Source: Rhizobium freirei PRF 81 (GTDB lineage Bacteria; Pseudomonadota; Alphaproteobacteria; Rhizobiales; Rhizobiaceae). Taken from it: a stretch of DNA of 64,000 bases. Under the pieces are notes generated by a model that was given only the letters and a program-made list of their open reading frames with translations, was not told where the DNA came from and did no database searches. Within the stretch, counting starts at the first letter, position 1, and the number at the start of each line of letters is the position of its first letter. The position numbers were made by a program, and so were the translations under genes. Shown here one piece after another: positions 29,341 through 38,033 of this stretch. The stretch covers positions 124,001 through 188,000 of the forward strand of contig NZ_AQHN01000010.1 in the NCBI RefSeq assembly GCF_000359745.1. Direction: 5' to 3'.

Positions 29341-30533
29341 CCTCCTGTCGAGCGCGACGACGGGACGACCCGCGACAGTGACGCGAACTCCCAGATCGCC
29401 ACGACGACCAGCACTGCGGTGGCAAGAATGCCGAGCTGGTAGACGACGACCATCGGCAGGGTGAGAAGCAACAGCGCCAGCCCGGCGAGCCCCGCCATGT
29501 GCGAGAGCGGCGGCCGGCCGGTTGTCACGCCCTTGAACCAGAGGTTTCCGAGCAGGAAGACCGCCGGACCGCCGAGGAGAGCCGCCGCAATACGCATGTC
29601 TGCGGCACCATGTGGATGCGCGAACAGGAACTCGTCGCCGACGACACTCAGCATGATGCCGGCGAGAATCGGAATATGGGCATAGGTGAAGGCCTGTCGC
29701 GCCAGGCTTCCCGGCGTGTCGTCATGCTCGATACGGTGAGCTGCCCGTTCATGGCCGAACTGGAAATAGATCCACCAGAGAGCGACCGTGCCGACGAAAG
29801 CGGTGATGAACACCGCCACGATCAGCGGCGTCACCGGCTGCTCGGCAAAGGTCTTGCCGGCCTGCAGAACGGCCTCGCCAAGGCAGATGATGATGAACAG
29901 CGCGCAGCGTTCCGCAAGATGAGCGCCCGAGACGTTCCAGTCCGCCGTCGTCGACTTGCCAAGGCCAGGCACGCGGAAGCCGAGCGCAGGCGCAGAATAC
30001 TCGATCAACAGGGCGATCAGCCAAAATATGACCCTCGTCTCGCCTTCCATCAGCGCCCCTGCGATCCAGAAGATACCGGAAAAGACAAGCCAGCTGGTGA
30101 TGCGCAGGAAATTGCGATGATTGGCCTTGCTGGCGTTCTTGAGCGCGTAAACGGTGAACAATGACCGGCCGACCTGCATGAAGACATAGGCGCCTGCGAA
30201 ATAGATTCCCTTCTCGGCAAAAGCCTCGGGGATCGAGGCCGAAAGGATGAGCCCCGCAAACATCAGCGTGAACAGCATGATGCGCACCGGCATGCGGTCC
30301 GGGTCCAGCCAGTTCGTCACCCAGGCGGTAAAGACCCAAACCCACCATACCGCGAAGATCAGCATGATGGCTTCCAGCCCGCCCAGCGGCGTGAAATGTT
30401 CCGCCAGGGTATGGGCAAGCTGCGAAATCGAGAAAACGAAGACGAGATCGAAAAACAGCTCGACGAAAGAAACCTTGCTCTCGTTCTTGCTGCCCTTGGC
30501 GCGAAGCCAGTTTTCCCTACCCCCAAGGATCAT
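29334..30533 (-). CDS. Low temperature requirement protein A (LtrA) family membrane protein
   Basis: A 399-residue polytopic inner-membrane protein of the LtrA family, first linked to cold growth in Listeria. It starts with the family motif VSFVELFFDLVFVFSISQLA (about 21-40), followed by roughly ten hydrophobic helices, including AVWWVWVFTAWVTNWLDPDR. No substrate or reaction is established for the family. It lies 33 bp upstream of the DUF971 gene's distal end on the same DNA strand order DUF971-ltrA, so the two may be cotranscribed. Its stop overlaps that of marR. Confidence 0.85.
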   Translation of the reverse strand: MILGGRENWLRAKGSKNESKVSFVELFFDLVFVFSISQLAHTLAEHFTPLGGLEAIMLIFAVWWVWVFTAWVTNWLDPDRMPVRIMLFTLMFAGLILSASIPEAFAEKGIYFAGAYVFMQVGRSLFTVYALKNASKANHRNFLRITSWLVFSGIFWIAGALMEGETRVIFWLIALLIEYSAPALGFRVPGLGKSTTADWNVSGAHLAERCALFIIICLGEAVLQAGKTFAEQPVTPLIVAVFITAFVGTVALWWIYFQFGHERAAHRIEHDDTPGSLARQAFTYAHIPILAGIMLSVVGDEFLFAHPHGAADMRIAAALLGGPAVFLLGNLWFKGVTTGRPPLSHMAGLAGLALLLLTLPMVVVYQLGILATAVLVVVAIWEFASLSRVVPSSRSTGGH

Positions 30534-30566
30534 GCCTGCGCCCCTCTTTCCGTTGCGCCGATTGTG

Positions 30567-30941
30567 CTAGTGCGACCTTCCGCCCGGGTCGCGACTGAGA
30601 CCCTTTTCCTTCAATTCGGCCTCATAGGCCGCAAAAAGCTCATCGCCCTTCTCGCCGAGTTCGCGCAGATAGGACCATGTGAAAATGCCGGTATCGTGCA
30701 TGTCGTCAAACCCGATGCGCACCGCGTAGTTGCCAGTGGGTATCATGGACATGATGCCGACATTGCGCTTGCCCGGTACGGTAACTTTCTGGCCAGGCCC
30801 ATGCCCCTGCACCTCAGCCGAAGGCGACAGCACCCTGAGCATCTCCGCCGGCAAATCAAAGCTTGCGCCATTGTCAAATGTCACTATGAGGTGACGGCGG
30901 TCCTTCGATACCCGCAATTCGGTCGGCCAAACGTCGCTCAT
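30567..30941 (-). CDS. DUF971 protein (gamma-butyrobetaine hydroxylase-like N-terminal domain)
   Basis: A small 124-residue soluble protein with a single DUF971 domain: WPTELRVSKDRRHLIVTFDN at the start and the conserved IGFDDMHDTGIFTWSYLREL in the second half. Family members occur alone in bacteria or as the N-terminal domain of carnitine-synthesis dioxygenases, and some are tied to iron-sulfur assembly. ATG 30941 is chosen because GGGA lies about 8 nt upstream; ATG 30953 is in frame but its ribosome-binding site is too close. It is divergent from moaA with 133 bp between. Confidence 0.85.
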   Translation of the reverse strand: MSDVWPTELRVSKDRRHLIVTFDNGASFDLPAEMLRVLSPSAEVQGHGPGQKVTVPGKRNVGIMSMIPTGNYAVRIGFDDMHDTGIFTWSYLRELGEKGDELFAAYEAELKEKGLSRDPGGRSH

Positions 30942-31074
30942 CGGTTTTCCCATGCCTTTCAGTGTCTTTCCGAGAATTATGCCGCTGCTCGTTCACGCGC
31001 AAGTGCATTCGAAAAGCATTTTCCTTGACGCAACAATCGCCTATGCCCACATTAGCAGCATAACGGAGGCATGA

Positions 31075-32124
31075 GTGAACAGCATCGTCGGCAGCATAGG
31101 CAACGCACCGCAGCTTCGGTCGGATGCGGCCCCCATGATCGACCCTTTCGGGCGCGCTGTTACCTATCTGCGTGTTTCTGTCACGGATCGCTGCGATTTC
31201 CGCTGCACCTACTGCATGGCCGAGCACATGACCTTCCTGCCGAAAAAGGATCTGCTGACGCTCGAAGAGCTCAACCGGCTCTGTTCCGCCTTCATAGCCA
31301 AGGGTGTTCGCAAGATAAGGCTCACCGGTGGCGAACCTCTTGTGCGCAAGAATATCATGTTTCTGGTCCGCGAGCTCGGCAAGCAGGTGCAGGACGGCGC
31401 ACTCGATGAACTGACGCTGACGACAAACGGCTCGCAGCTCGCCCGCTATGCCGACGAACTCTACGATTGCGGCGTACGGCGCATCAACGTCTCGCTCGAT
31501 ACGCTCGATCCGGGCAAGTTCCGCACCATCACCCGCTGGGGCGATTTCGCCAAGGTGATGGAAGGCATCGACGCAGCACAGAAGGCCGGCCTGAAGATCA
31601 AGCTCAACGCCGTTGCCCTGAAGGGCTTCAACGACGCGGAAATCCCGGACCTGTTGCGCTTTGCGCACGGCCGGGGCATGGACCTGACCGTCATCGAGAC
31701 GATGCCGATGGGCGAGATCGAGGAAGATCGCACCGATCAATACCTGCCGCTTTCCGAATTGCGTGCCGATCTCGAACGTCAGTTCACGCTAACCGATATC
31801 TCCTATCAGACCGGCGGCCCTGCCCGCTATGTCGAAGTTGCCGAAACCGGCGGACGCCTCGGCTTCATCACGCCGATGACTCATAATTTCTGCGAGAGCT
31901 GCAATCGCGTGCGGCTCACCTGCACGGGTACGCTCTATATGTGCCTCGGCCAGAACGACGCAGCCGATCTGCGCACGGCGCTACGCGCGACGGAAGACGA
32001 TGCGCTTCTGCACACGGCGATCGATGAAGCCATTACCCGCAAGCCGAAAGGCCACGACTTCATCATCGATCGCACCCATAACCGCCCCGCAGTCGCGCGC
32101 CATATGAGCGTCACCGGCGGCTAG
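31075..32124 (+). CDS. moaA: GTP 3',8-cyclase MoaA
   Basis: Radical-SAM enzyme that starts molybdenum cofactor synthesis from GTP. The 349-residue protein has the N-terminal SAM cluster ligands Cys40, Cys44 and Cys47 (CDFRCTYC), the LTGGEPLVR motif near 83-91, and the C-terminal substrate-cluster ligands Cys273, Cys276 and Cys290. It ends in the conserved double glycine (SVTGG). The start is GTG 31075, with GGAGG 5 nt upstream; an ATG at 31071 is out of frame. Other cofactor genes (mobA, mobB) lie about 5 kb away, but the MoaC/MoaE/MoeA functions are not in this window. Confidence 0.96.
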   Translation: MNSIVGSIGNAPQLRSDAAPMIDPFGRAVTYLRVSVTDRCDFRCTYCMAEHMTFLPKKDLLTLEELNRLCSAFIAKGVRKIRLTGGEPLVRKNIMFLVRELGKQVQDGALDELTLTTNGSQLARYADELYDCGVRRINVSLDTLDPGKFRTITRWGDFAKVMEGIDAAQKAGLKIKLNAVALKGFNDAEIPDLLRFAHGRGMDLTVIETMPMGEIEEDRTDQYLPLSELRADLERQFTLTDISYQTGGPARYVEVAETGGRLGFITPMTHNFCESCNRVRLTCTGTLYMCLGQNDAADLRTALRATEDDALLHTAIDEAITRKPKGHDFIIDRTHNRPAVARHMSVTGG

Positions 32125-32142
32125 CCCACACCGAGAAAATCA

Positions 32143-32892
32143 ATGCGGCTTGAGCTCCTTCGCAATGCGACGCTGAAGATCAACTATGGCGGCCATGTGC
32201 TGCTGATCGATCCCTATTTCGCGCCGCGCCACAGCCTGCCCTCCTTTACCGGTCGCTCTCCCAATCCGATGACGGAATTGCCGCGCTCGATCGACGATAT
32301 CCTCCAAGGCGTCGATCTGGTGATCATATCGCATCTGCATACCGATCACTTCGATTCGGTCGCCAAGGAGCGCGTCCTGAAATCGCTGCCGATCCTCTGC
32401 CAACCCGGCGACGAAGGAAGCATTCGGGAAGCCGGATTCACCGATGTCACGCCGCTGAATGCAGCGGCCATCTGGAATGACCTGACATTCACGCCGCGGC
32501 AGGGCAGCCACGGCCTGGGGCCGGTTGTCGAGAAAATGGGGCGGGTCATCGGCTTCACGCTGGAGGCGGCCGGCGAGCCCACCGTCTATTGGGCAGGCGA
32601 CACCGTGTTCTATCCGCCCGTTGCCGAGACGATCCAGCAGGTTTCCCCCGATATCATCGTCACCCATTCCTGCGGCGCCCGCTGGGACGGCGATCTCATC
32701 GTCATGGATGCGGAGCAGACCATTGCCGTCAGCCGTCTCGCGCCGCGGGCTATCGTCATCGCAACCCACATGGAAGCGTTGGACCACGCCACGATTACGC
32801 GGCAGGACCTTCGCCAGGCTGCGAATGCGGCAGGTATCGATTCCTCGCGCCTGCTGATCCCCGCCGACGGCGAAACGCTCCAGCTGGACTGA
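32143..32892 (+). CDS. Metallo-beta-lactamase-fold hydrolase
   Basis: A 249-residue MBL-fold protein with the metal motif SHLHTDHFD (about 63-71), then TPRQGSHGLG, YWAGDTVFY and a C-terminal ATHMEALDH. The overall pattern resembles the UlaG-like group (lactonase or nuclease-type enzymes); the substrate is unknown. It begins 19 bp after moaA on the same strand, so it is likely cotranscribed, but no functional link to molybdenum cofactor is evident. A bidirectional terminator follows. Confidence 0.82.
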   Translation: MRLELLRNATLKINYGGHVLLIDPYFAPRHSLPSFTGRSPNPMTELPRSIDDILQGVDLVIISHLHTDHFDSVAKERVLKSLPILCQPGDEGSIREAGFTDVTPLNAAAIWNDLTFTPRQGSHGLGPVVEKMGRVIGFTLEAAGEPTVYWAGDTVFYPPVAETIQQVSPDIIVTHSCGARWDGDLIVMDAEQTIAVSRLAPRAIVIATHMEALDHATITRQDLRQAANAAGIDSSRLLIPADGETLQLD

Positions 32893-32935
32893 TAGTCCGA
32901 GCATGCGTCGCCGGACGCGATGTGCAGGCCTAATT

Positions 32936-32969
32936 AAAAAAGCACCGGAACCATTGGCCCGGTGCTTTT
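32936..32969. terminator. Bidirectional terminator between the MBL-fold gene and the chemoreceptor
   Basis: AAAAGCACCGG and CCGGTGCTTTT form an 11-bp stem with a 10-nt loop, flanked by an A-run and a T-run. It serves the two convergent genes. Confidence 0.88.
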
Positions 32970-33002
32970 CTCCTGCATAGGTCTTTCTATCGATCTGCCA
33001 GC

Positions 33003-35552
33003 TTAGGCAGCGCGATGGCGTGCCTCAGCACCACTGTAATCCTCATAACCCATTTCGCCCTCGCCGGTGCGGAAGCGATCGATCTTCTCGGACAGCATAT
33101 CGACGCGCTGGCGCAGACCGTGGATCTCGGCGTTGTTTTCTTCGACCATGGCCGCATTGCGCTGGGTGATCAGCTCGACTTCGGCAACGGCACGCGTCAC
33201 TTCCTCGATACCGGTCGACTGCTCGGTGGTAGCAGACGAAATGTCGGCGACGAGCTTCTGCACGCCGGTGACGTGGCTGATGATCTCAGCCAATGCCGCA
33301 CCGGTCTGCTCGACCAGATGAACACCATTCTGCACCTGCGCCGAGCTTGCAGAAATCAGGCCCTTGATTTCCTTCGCCGCATTGGCGCAGCGCTGCGCCA
33401 GCTCACGCACCTCCTGTGCCACCACGGCAAAGCCGCGACCTGCTTCGCCGGCACGGGCGGCCTCGACGCCGGCATTCAGCGCCAGAAGATTGGTCTGGAA
33501 GGCGATTTCGTCGATGACGCCGATGATCGTGGCGATCTTCTCGGAGGAACGATTGATTTCGCCCATGGCGCCCACCGCCTTGGCGACCACCTCGCCCGAC
33601 TGCGTCGCATAGGCCTGCGTCTCATTGACGGAGCTTGCCGTCTGCCGTGCGCGATCGGCGGTCGAGCGCACCACGTCGCTGAGGCGATGCAGTGCACGCG
33701 AGCTTTCTTCGAGGGCCGCGGCCTGCTGCTCGGTGCGCCGCGCCAGATCGTCGGCCGACATGGCGAGGTTGCCGGTGCCGCCCTTGATTTCTTCGGCGGT
33801 ATAGCGAACGTCCGTCAGCGTTTCGCGCAGGGCTTCGATGGCATGATTGTAGGTGAAAGCCATTTCGACAAAGTCCGCGGACAGGTCTTCGCGCATGCTT
33901 TCTTCAAGATTGCCGTCGGCAAGCTTGGCCAGAACATCGGCCAGCGCGTTAAGGGCTTGCTTCTGTTCGGCCTCGATGCGGGCACGCTCAGCGGCGCGGC
34001 GGGCGGCCTCTTCCGCCGAAAGCGCTCGCGCACTCTCCGCTTCCCGCTCCAGGCGGACATTTTCAAGGGCTGCATCGCGGAAGACACTGACTGAGCGGAC
34101 CATATCGCCGATCTCGTCGCCGCGATTGCGTCCGTCGATCGCCACTTCCAGATCGCCGCTTGCAAGCCGCGTCATAATCTCGGTGACGCGCTTCAGCGGT
34201 GCGCGCAGTGTCTCCACCAGCATCAGGCCGCCGACGATGGCAAGCAGGGTGCCGAGGATCATTGCAATCACGGAGACATTGGCGGAACGCTCGCTGTCTT
34301 CCTTGCCAAGCTCCTGCGCCTGGGCGACGAAACTGCGCAGCGAGGTCATAGCATCGGCCAGCAGGCTGTTGGACTGGATACGCGTCGTTTTCCAGTCGAT
34401 CGAGGTCTGCAGCAGATCCGCCGATCCATTGGTGAGGCTATCGATCAACGGCTGCACATGGGCGGCAAAATCACGCATGGTGGCATTGGTCTGGCCCAGG
34501 GCGGAAATCTTAGTGGCCGCCGCCTTCAGATCCTTGAGATCCGCCATCACGGGGTCGCGTGAAGCCGCATCGCGAACCGTCTCCATGCGCGATGCATGCA
34601 GCGTCAGGCGATCGACGATGCCGAGCGCCTCGTCGACGCGATCCAGAAGCTCTTTCTGACCGTCGATGATCTTGTCCAGGCTGACGAAACGATCGGCCGC
34701 GGTGTCGCTGTTCTTCGCCGACTGCAGCGTCATCTCGCCTTCGATCTTCACGAAGCTCTGCAGGATGGGTCCCATCGCCTCGACCTTCTGGTCAGGCGTG
34801 CCAGAGCCCTTCAATACCGCATCGAGCTTGTCTGCGGCCTCCGAGGCATTGCTGACGAGCCCCGCGCCGCGCTTGGATACCAGAGCCTTCGACACCGATA
34901 CCTGCTTCAGAATAGCATCGGCATAGGTGCGGGCGTCGGAAATTTCCTCGGCGGGGTCGGCCGCCATCTGCACCTGGATGCGCAGATTGCTCATCTTCTC
35001 CGACAGCCCCTTATAGGCCGCCGCATCATAGAGCAGCTCCTTGGCGAAGGTTTCCTTGTCGTTGAAATCCTTGCGGATGATATCGATCTGCTTGCCCGCA
35101 GCCTTGGCGGCGACTTCGACGCCCTGCACGGACTTGCGGATCGCCTCGACATCGGCATCCTGCTTCTGCCGGATGGACCAGAGTGTTGCCTGCTGCGTGC
35201 GCATCTTGGCCGCAAGCTCGCTGACCGGCACGATCTTGGCGCGCTGGTCGTCGCTCAGCAGCCCGCTCAGCCGATGCACACCCTGCTCCTGCGCATCGAT
35301 CTTGCCGCTCAGCGCCTGACGCGTATCCTCGGAGGGAGCCGCCGTGAATTCCAGGAGCGCAGCCTGCAGGTTTTCGAAATCGCTGATATTTTCAATCGTG
35401 GCCCGCGTCACGGTCATGTGACCGTTCAGGATATTGGCCGTGTGATAGCCGACCAGGCCCACGCCGGCGATGAGAACCACCAGCGGCACCACGAAGATAA
35501 GAACCTTGGTGACAATCCTGCGGCCTTGCAAAAGTCGATCAATGAAAAACAT
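33003..35552 (-). CDS. Methyl-accepting chemotaxis protein
   Basis: Transmembrane chemoreceptor, 849 residues from ATG 35552. TM1 is at about 15-37, a large periplasmic helical sensor fills 38-424, TM2 is at 425-449, HAMP segments follow (one beginning LRAPLKRVTEI and a second after the ADGNLEESM stretch), and the signalling domain covers the last 300 residues. The hairpin tip IDEIAFQTNLLALNAGVEAA is intact. No C-terminal CheR-tethering pentapeptide is seen; the protein ends EARHRAA. ATG 35552 has GAGG 6 nt upstream, whereas the more upstream ATG at 35636 lacks support. The sensed compound is unknown. It stands alone. Confidence 0.93.
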   Translation of the reverse strand: MFFIDRLLQGRRIVTKVLIFVVPLVVLIAGVGLVGYHTANILNGHMTVTRATIENISDFENLQAALLEFTAAPSEDTRQALSGKIDAQEQGVHRLSGLLSDDQRAKIVPVSELAAKMRTQQATLWSIRQKQDADVEAIRKSVQGVEVAAKAAGKQIDIIRKDFNDKETFAKELLYDAAAYKGLSEKMSNLRIQVQMAADPAEEISDARTYADAILKQVSVSKALVSKRGAGLVSNASEAADKLDAVLKGSGTPDQKVEAMGPILQSFVKIEGEMTLQSAKNSDTAADRFVSLDKIIDGQKELLDRVDEALGIVDRLTLHASRMETVRDAASRDPVMADLKDLKAAATKISALGQTNATMRDFAAHVQPLIDSLTNGSADLLQTSIDWKTTRIQSNSLLADAMTSLRSFVAQAQELGKEDSERSANVSVIAMILGTLLAIVGGLMLVETLRAPLKRVTEIMTRLASGDLEVAIDGRNRGDEIGDMVRSVSVFRDAALENVRLEREAESARALSAEEAARRAAERARIEAEQKQALNALADVLAKLADGNLEESMREDLSADFVEMAFTYNHAIEALRETLTDVRYTAEEIKGGTGNLAMSADDLARRTEQQAAALEESSRALHRLSDVVRSTADRARQTASSVNETQAYATQSGEVVAKAVGAMGEINRSSEKIATIIGVIDEIAFQTNLLALNAGVEAARAGEAGRGFAVVAQEVRELAQRCANAAKEIKGLISASSAQVQNGVHLVEQTGAALAEIISHVTGVQKLVADISSATTEQSTGIEEVTRAVAEVELITQRNAAMVEENNAEIHGLRQRVDMLSEKIDRFRTGEGEMGYEDYSGAEARHRAA

Positions 35553-35884
35553 GCGGCGCCTCAACTGGATTATAAAAATCTCCAGCGAAGGCGGGATCGT
35601 CATTCCTGCTGCGCTGCGGTAGGGCTTCTGCCTCATGCAAAACCGTAGAGAGCCTCAAGAAATAAGATTGAATAAGAATTAATCGCCCGCCTAAAAGCGG
35701 GCATATCGGGAAAAAATTACAACCTGCGCATAGTTTTGCGACTATTACGCGTTAAAAGCGCGTCCTGCGCGACGACTCCGCCGCAGTGCACAATCGAATT
35801 TAGCCGCGACCGAAGGACAAATGATTCCAATTTACGTCAAACGGCGCTAATCCGGACGGATATATCAGGGGACTCATTTTTCTC
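35553..35884. other. Divergent intergenic region between chemoreceptor and DMT exporter
   Basis: 332 bp holding the promoters of two divergent genes. It has two small hairpins: GCCCGC-N6-GCGGGC at 35685-35702 and a weaker ACGCG...CGCGT near 35750. Neither has a T-run. I see no coding frame. Confidence 0.45.
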
Positions 35885-36796
35885 ATGCGAATGACCAGGA
35901 ATATGCAGGGCGCGCTCTTAATGGCCGTATCCATGGCCAGCTTTTCCACTAGCGACGCACTGTCCAAGACGGTCATTGCCTCGATGAATGCCGGCGAAAT
36001 CATCTTCATCCGCGGCTTGTTCACGACCTTCTTCGTCTATCTCGTCGCACGCAGGATGGGCGCGCTACGCTCCTGGAGGGTCGCCCTGCAACCGATGATC
36101 GCGCTACGCATCGCCTGCGAAGCGATAGCGGCGGCGACTTACATCACCGCTCTCGGGATGATGCCCCTTGCCAATGCCTCGGCCATCCAGCAAGCCGTGC
36201 CGCTGGCGGTGACGCTTGGCGCGATGATCTTTCTGAAGGAACCTGTGGGATGGCGGCGGTGGACCGCGATTGTCGTCGGCTTCGTCGGCGTGCTCATCAT
36301 CATCAGGCCCGGCCCGGCAGGTTTCAACACGGCCGCTCTCCTCGTCATCGCCTGCATGTTCGCGACCGCCGCCCGCGATCTGGCGACGCGCTGTATCGAC
36401 AAGGACGTGCCGTCGCTGATGGTGACCGTATGCACGGCAATTTCCATATCAGTCTTCGGGGGTCTGTGCATCGTTCCCTTTGGCGGCTGGCAGCCGGTGA
36501 GCATGACATCGCTGCTCCAGCTGCTGCTTGCCTCCATTCTCGTGCTGATCGGCTACCAGACGGTGATATCGTCCATGCGCACGGGCGAAATCTCCTTCGT
36601 CGCGCCGTTCCGCTATCTGAGCCTCATCTGGTCCGCCCTGCTGGGCTTGATCGTCTTCGGTGAAATGCCGGACGGCTGGTCAATCTTCGGCGCCGCGATT
36701 GTCATCGTCTCCGGTATCTATACATTCTACCGGGAACACAAACGTCGCGCTGCCGAGCTTATTGCGCGGCAGGCTGAACAGCGCGTTCCCGCTTGA
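35885..36796 (+). CDS. DMT-superfamily (EamA) transporter
   Basis: Inner-membrane drug/metabolite transporter, 303 residues with ten predicted helices and two EamA repeats. The first repeat spans about 8-140 and the second about 155-285, each ending in a conserved block (VPLAVTLGAMIFLKEPVGW and YLSLIWSALLGLIVFGEMPD). The substrate is unknown. It ends 10 bp before mobA, so the three genes DMT-mobA-mobB appear to be one transcript. ATG 35885 has a distant AGGGGA; ATGs at 35891 and 35903 are alternatives. Confidence 0.85.
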   Translation: MRMTRNMQGALLMAVSMASFSTSDALSKTVIASMNAGEIIFIRGLFTTFFVYLVARRMGALRSWRVALQPMIALRIACEAIAAATYITALGMMPLANASAIQQAVPLAVTLGAMIFLKEPVGWRRWTAIVVGFVGVLIIIRPGPAGFNTAALLVIACMFATAARDLATRCIDKDVPSLMVTVCTAISISVFGGLCIVPFGGWQPVSMTSLLQLLLASILVLIGYQTVISSMRTGEISFVAPFRYLSLIWSALLGLIVFGEMPDGWSIFGAAIVIVSGIYTFYREHKRRAAELIARQAEQRVPA

Positions 36797-36806
36797 GGTC
36801 GCTGCC

Positions 36807-37457
36807 ATGTCGGGCGCCATTGCCAATGCCGACGATATTCCCGTCGTCCTGCTTGCAGGCGGCCGATCAAGCCGCATGGGGGCGAATAAGGCTTTCGCGA
36901 CCCTCGGCGACCAGAGCCTCTTTGCCCGTATCGTCGCACGCATCGCTAAAAGACAGGCAAAGCCGGTAGCGCTCAACGCCGACGCGGATTGGCCGGATGC
37001 AAAGGGCCTGACGCTGGTCCCGGACAGTATCCCCGGCAAGCTGGGCCCGCTCGCCGGTGTGCTTGCGGCCATGCAGTATGCAGCACAGCGCCATCCGCAG
37101 GCCTCGCATGTCGCCACCGTGCCGATAGACAGCCCCTTCTTCCCGGAGGATCTCCTCGCACGGATGGCCGAAGCCATTCATACCAGCGATGAAATCGCAA
37201 TCGCTGCATCCTTCGATCGCGACCATCCGGTTTTCGGCCTGTGGCCCGTTTCTGCCGCGGGCGATCTCGAAACATGGATCGTCACCGACCCGAAACGGCG
37301 GGTCAGGGATTTCCTCGCACGTCATAAGGTCCGGCGGGTGGAATTTCCCGCCGTCCAGACCTCGATCGGCCCTCTCGATCCCTTTTTCAACGTCAACACC
37401 CCCGACGATCTCGTCGAAGCGCAGAAGTGGCTTGCAGCCTTGGAAGACATGTCATGA
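36807..37457 (+). CDS. mobA: Molybdenum cofactor guanylyltransferase MobA
   Basis: Adds GMP to molybdopterin to form the MGD cofactor used by nitrate, formate and similar reductases. From ATG 36807 the product is 216 residues, with the nucleotide-binding start VVLLAGGRSSRMGANKA at about 13-29, then KLGPLAGVLAAM and the metal-site region VPIDSPFF. GAGG lies about 8 nt upstream. In-frame sequence before it overlaps the DMT gene and is not MobA-like. Its stop overlaps the mobB start in an ATGA, a sign of translational coupling. Confidence 0.93.
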   Translation: MSGAIANADDIPVVLLAGGRSSRMGANKAFATLGDQSLFARIVARIAKRQAKPVALNADADWPDAKGLTLVPDSIPGKLGPLAGVLAAMQYAAQRHPQASHVATVPIDSPFFPEDLLARMAEAIHTSDEIAIAASFDRDHPVFGLWPVSAAGDLETWIVTDPKRRVRDFLARHKVRRVEFPAVQTSIGPLDPFFNVNTPDDLVEAQKWLAALEDMS

Positions 37458-37984
37458 CGATATCCCGACCGAAAATCTTCGGCATTGCCGGCTGGAAGAA
37501 TTCCGGCAAGACCGGGCTTGCGGTGCGTCTGGTCACCGAGTTTACACGGCGCGGCTACCGCATTTCGACGATCAAGCACGCCCATCATGACTTCGATATC
37601 GACAAGGTCGGCGCCGACAGCTTCCGTCATCGCGAGGCGGGAGCACACGAAGTCACGATCGCCTCTGGCACGCGCTACGCCATCATGCACGAATTGCGCG
37701 GTGAACCCGAGCCGAGTTTTGAAGAGATACTGGCCCGCCTCGCCCCTTGCGACCTCATATTGATCGAAGGCTACAAACGCGAGCCGATCCCGAAGATCGA
37801 AGCTCGCCGCCTGGAAGCGGTCAACCGCGAGCCGCTAGCCCCGCACGACCCGCATATCGTCGCCATCGCCGCCGACCACGCCGTCGAAGAGGCCGGTTCG
37901 CTTGCCGTGTTCGATCTCGACGACACCAATGCGATCGCCGATTTCATCGCCGCGACCACGGGCCTCGGCGCGCCGGCAAGATAA
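37454..37984 (+). CDS. mobB: Molybdopterin-guanine dinucleotide biosynthesis protein MobB
   Basis: GTP-binding partner of MobA in MGD formation, 176 residues. The P-loop GWKNSGKTGLA lies near residues 12-22, followed by ISTIKHAHHDFDIDKVG and the second nucleotide motif LILIEGYKREPIPKIE. The ATG overlaps the mobA stop (ATGA). A terminator follows 2 bp after the stop. MobB is not essential in E. coli but boosts cofactor formation. Confidence 0.93.
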   Translation: MTISRPKIFGIAGWKNSGKTGLAVRLVTEFTRRGYRISTIKHAHHDFDIDKVGADSFRHREAGAHEVTIASGTRYAIMHELRGEPEPSFEEILARLAPCDLILIEGYKREPIPKIEARRLEAVNREPLAPHDPHIVAIAADHAVEEAGSLAVFDLDDTNAIADFIAATTGLGAPAR

Positions 37985-37986
37985 GA

Positions 37987-38016
37987 GGCCGCCAGTTTCC
38001 CGGCGGCCCCCTTTTT
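37987..38016 (+). terminator. Terminator after mobB
   Basis: GGCCGCC and GGCGGCC form a 7-bp stem with an 8-nt loop, followed by CCC and TTTTT. It ends the DMT-mobA-mobB unit. Confidence 0.78.
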
Positions 38017-38033
38017 CATGTGTCAGCAGATGC

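Noticed and set aside
30954..31074. Possible molybdenum-cofactor riboswitch before moaA
   Set aside because: Only 133 bp separate moaA from the DUF971 gene start and no multi-helix structure is evident; a plain GGAGG site leads the gene.
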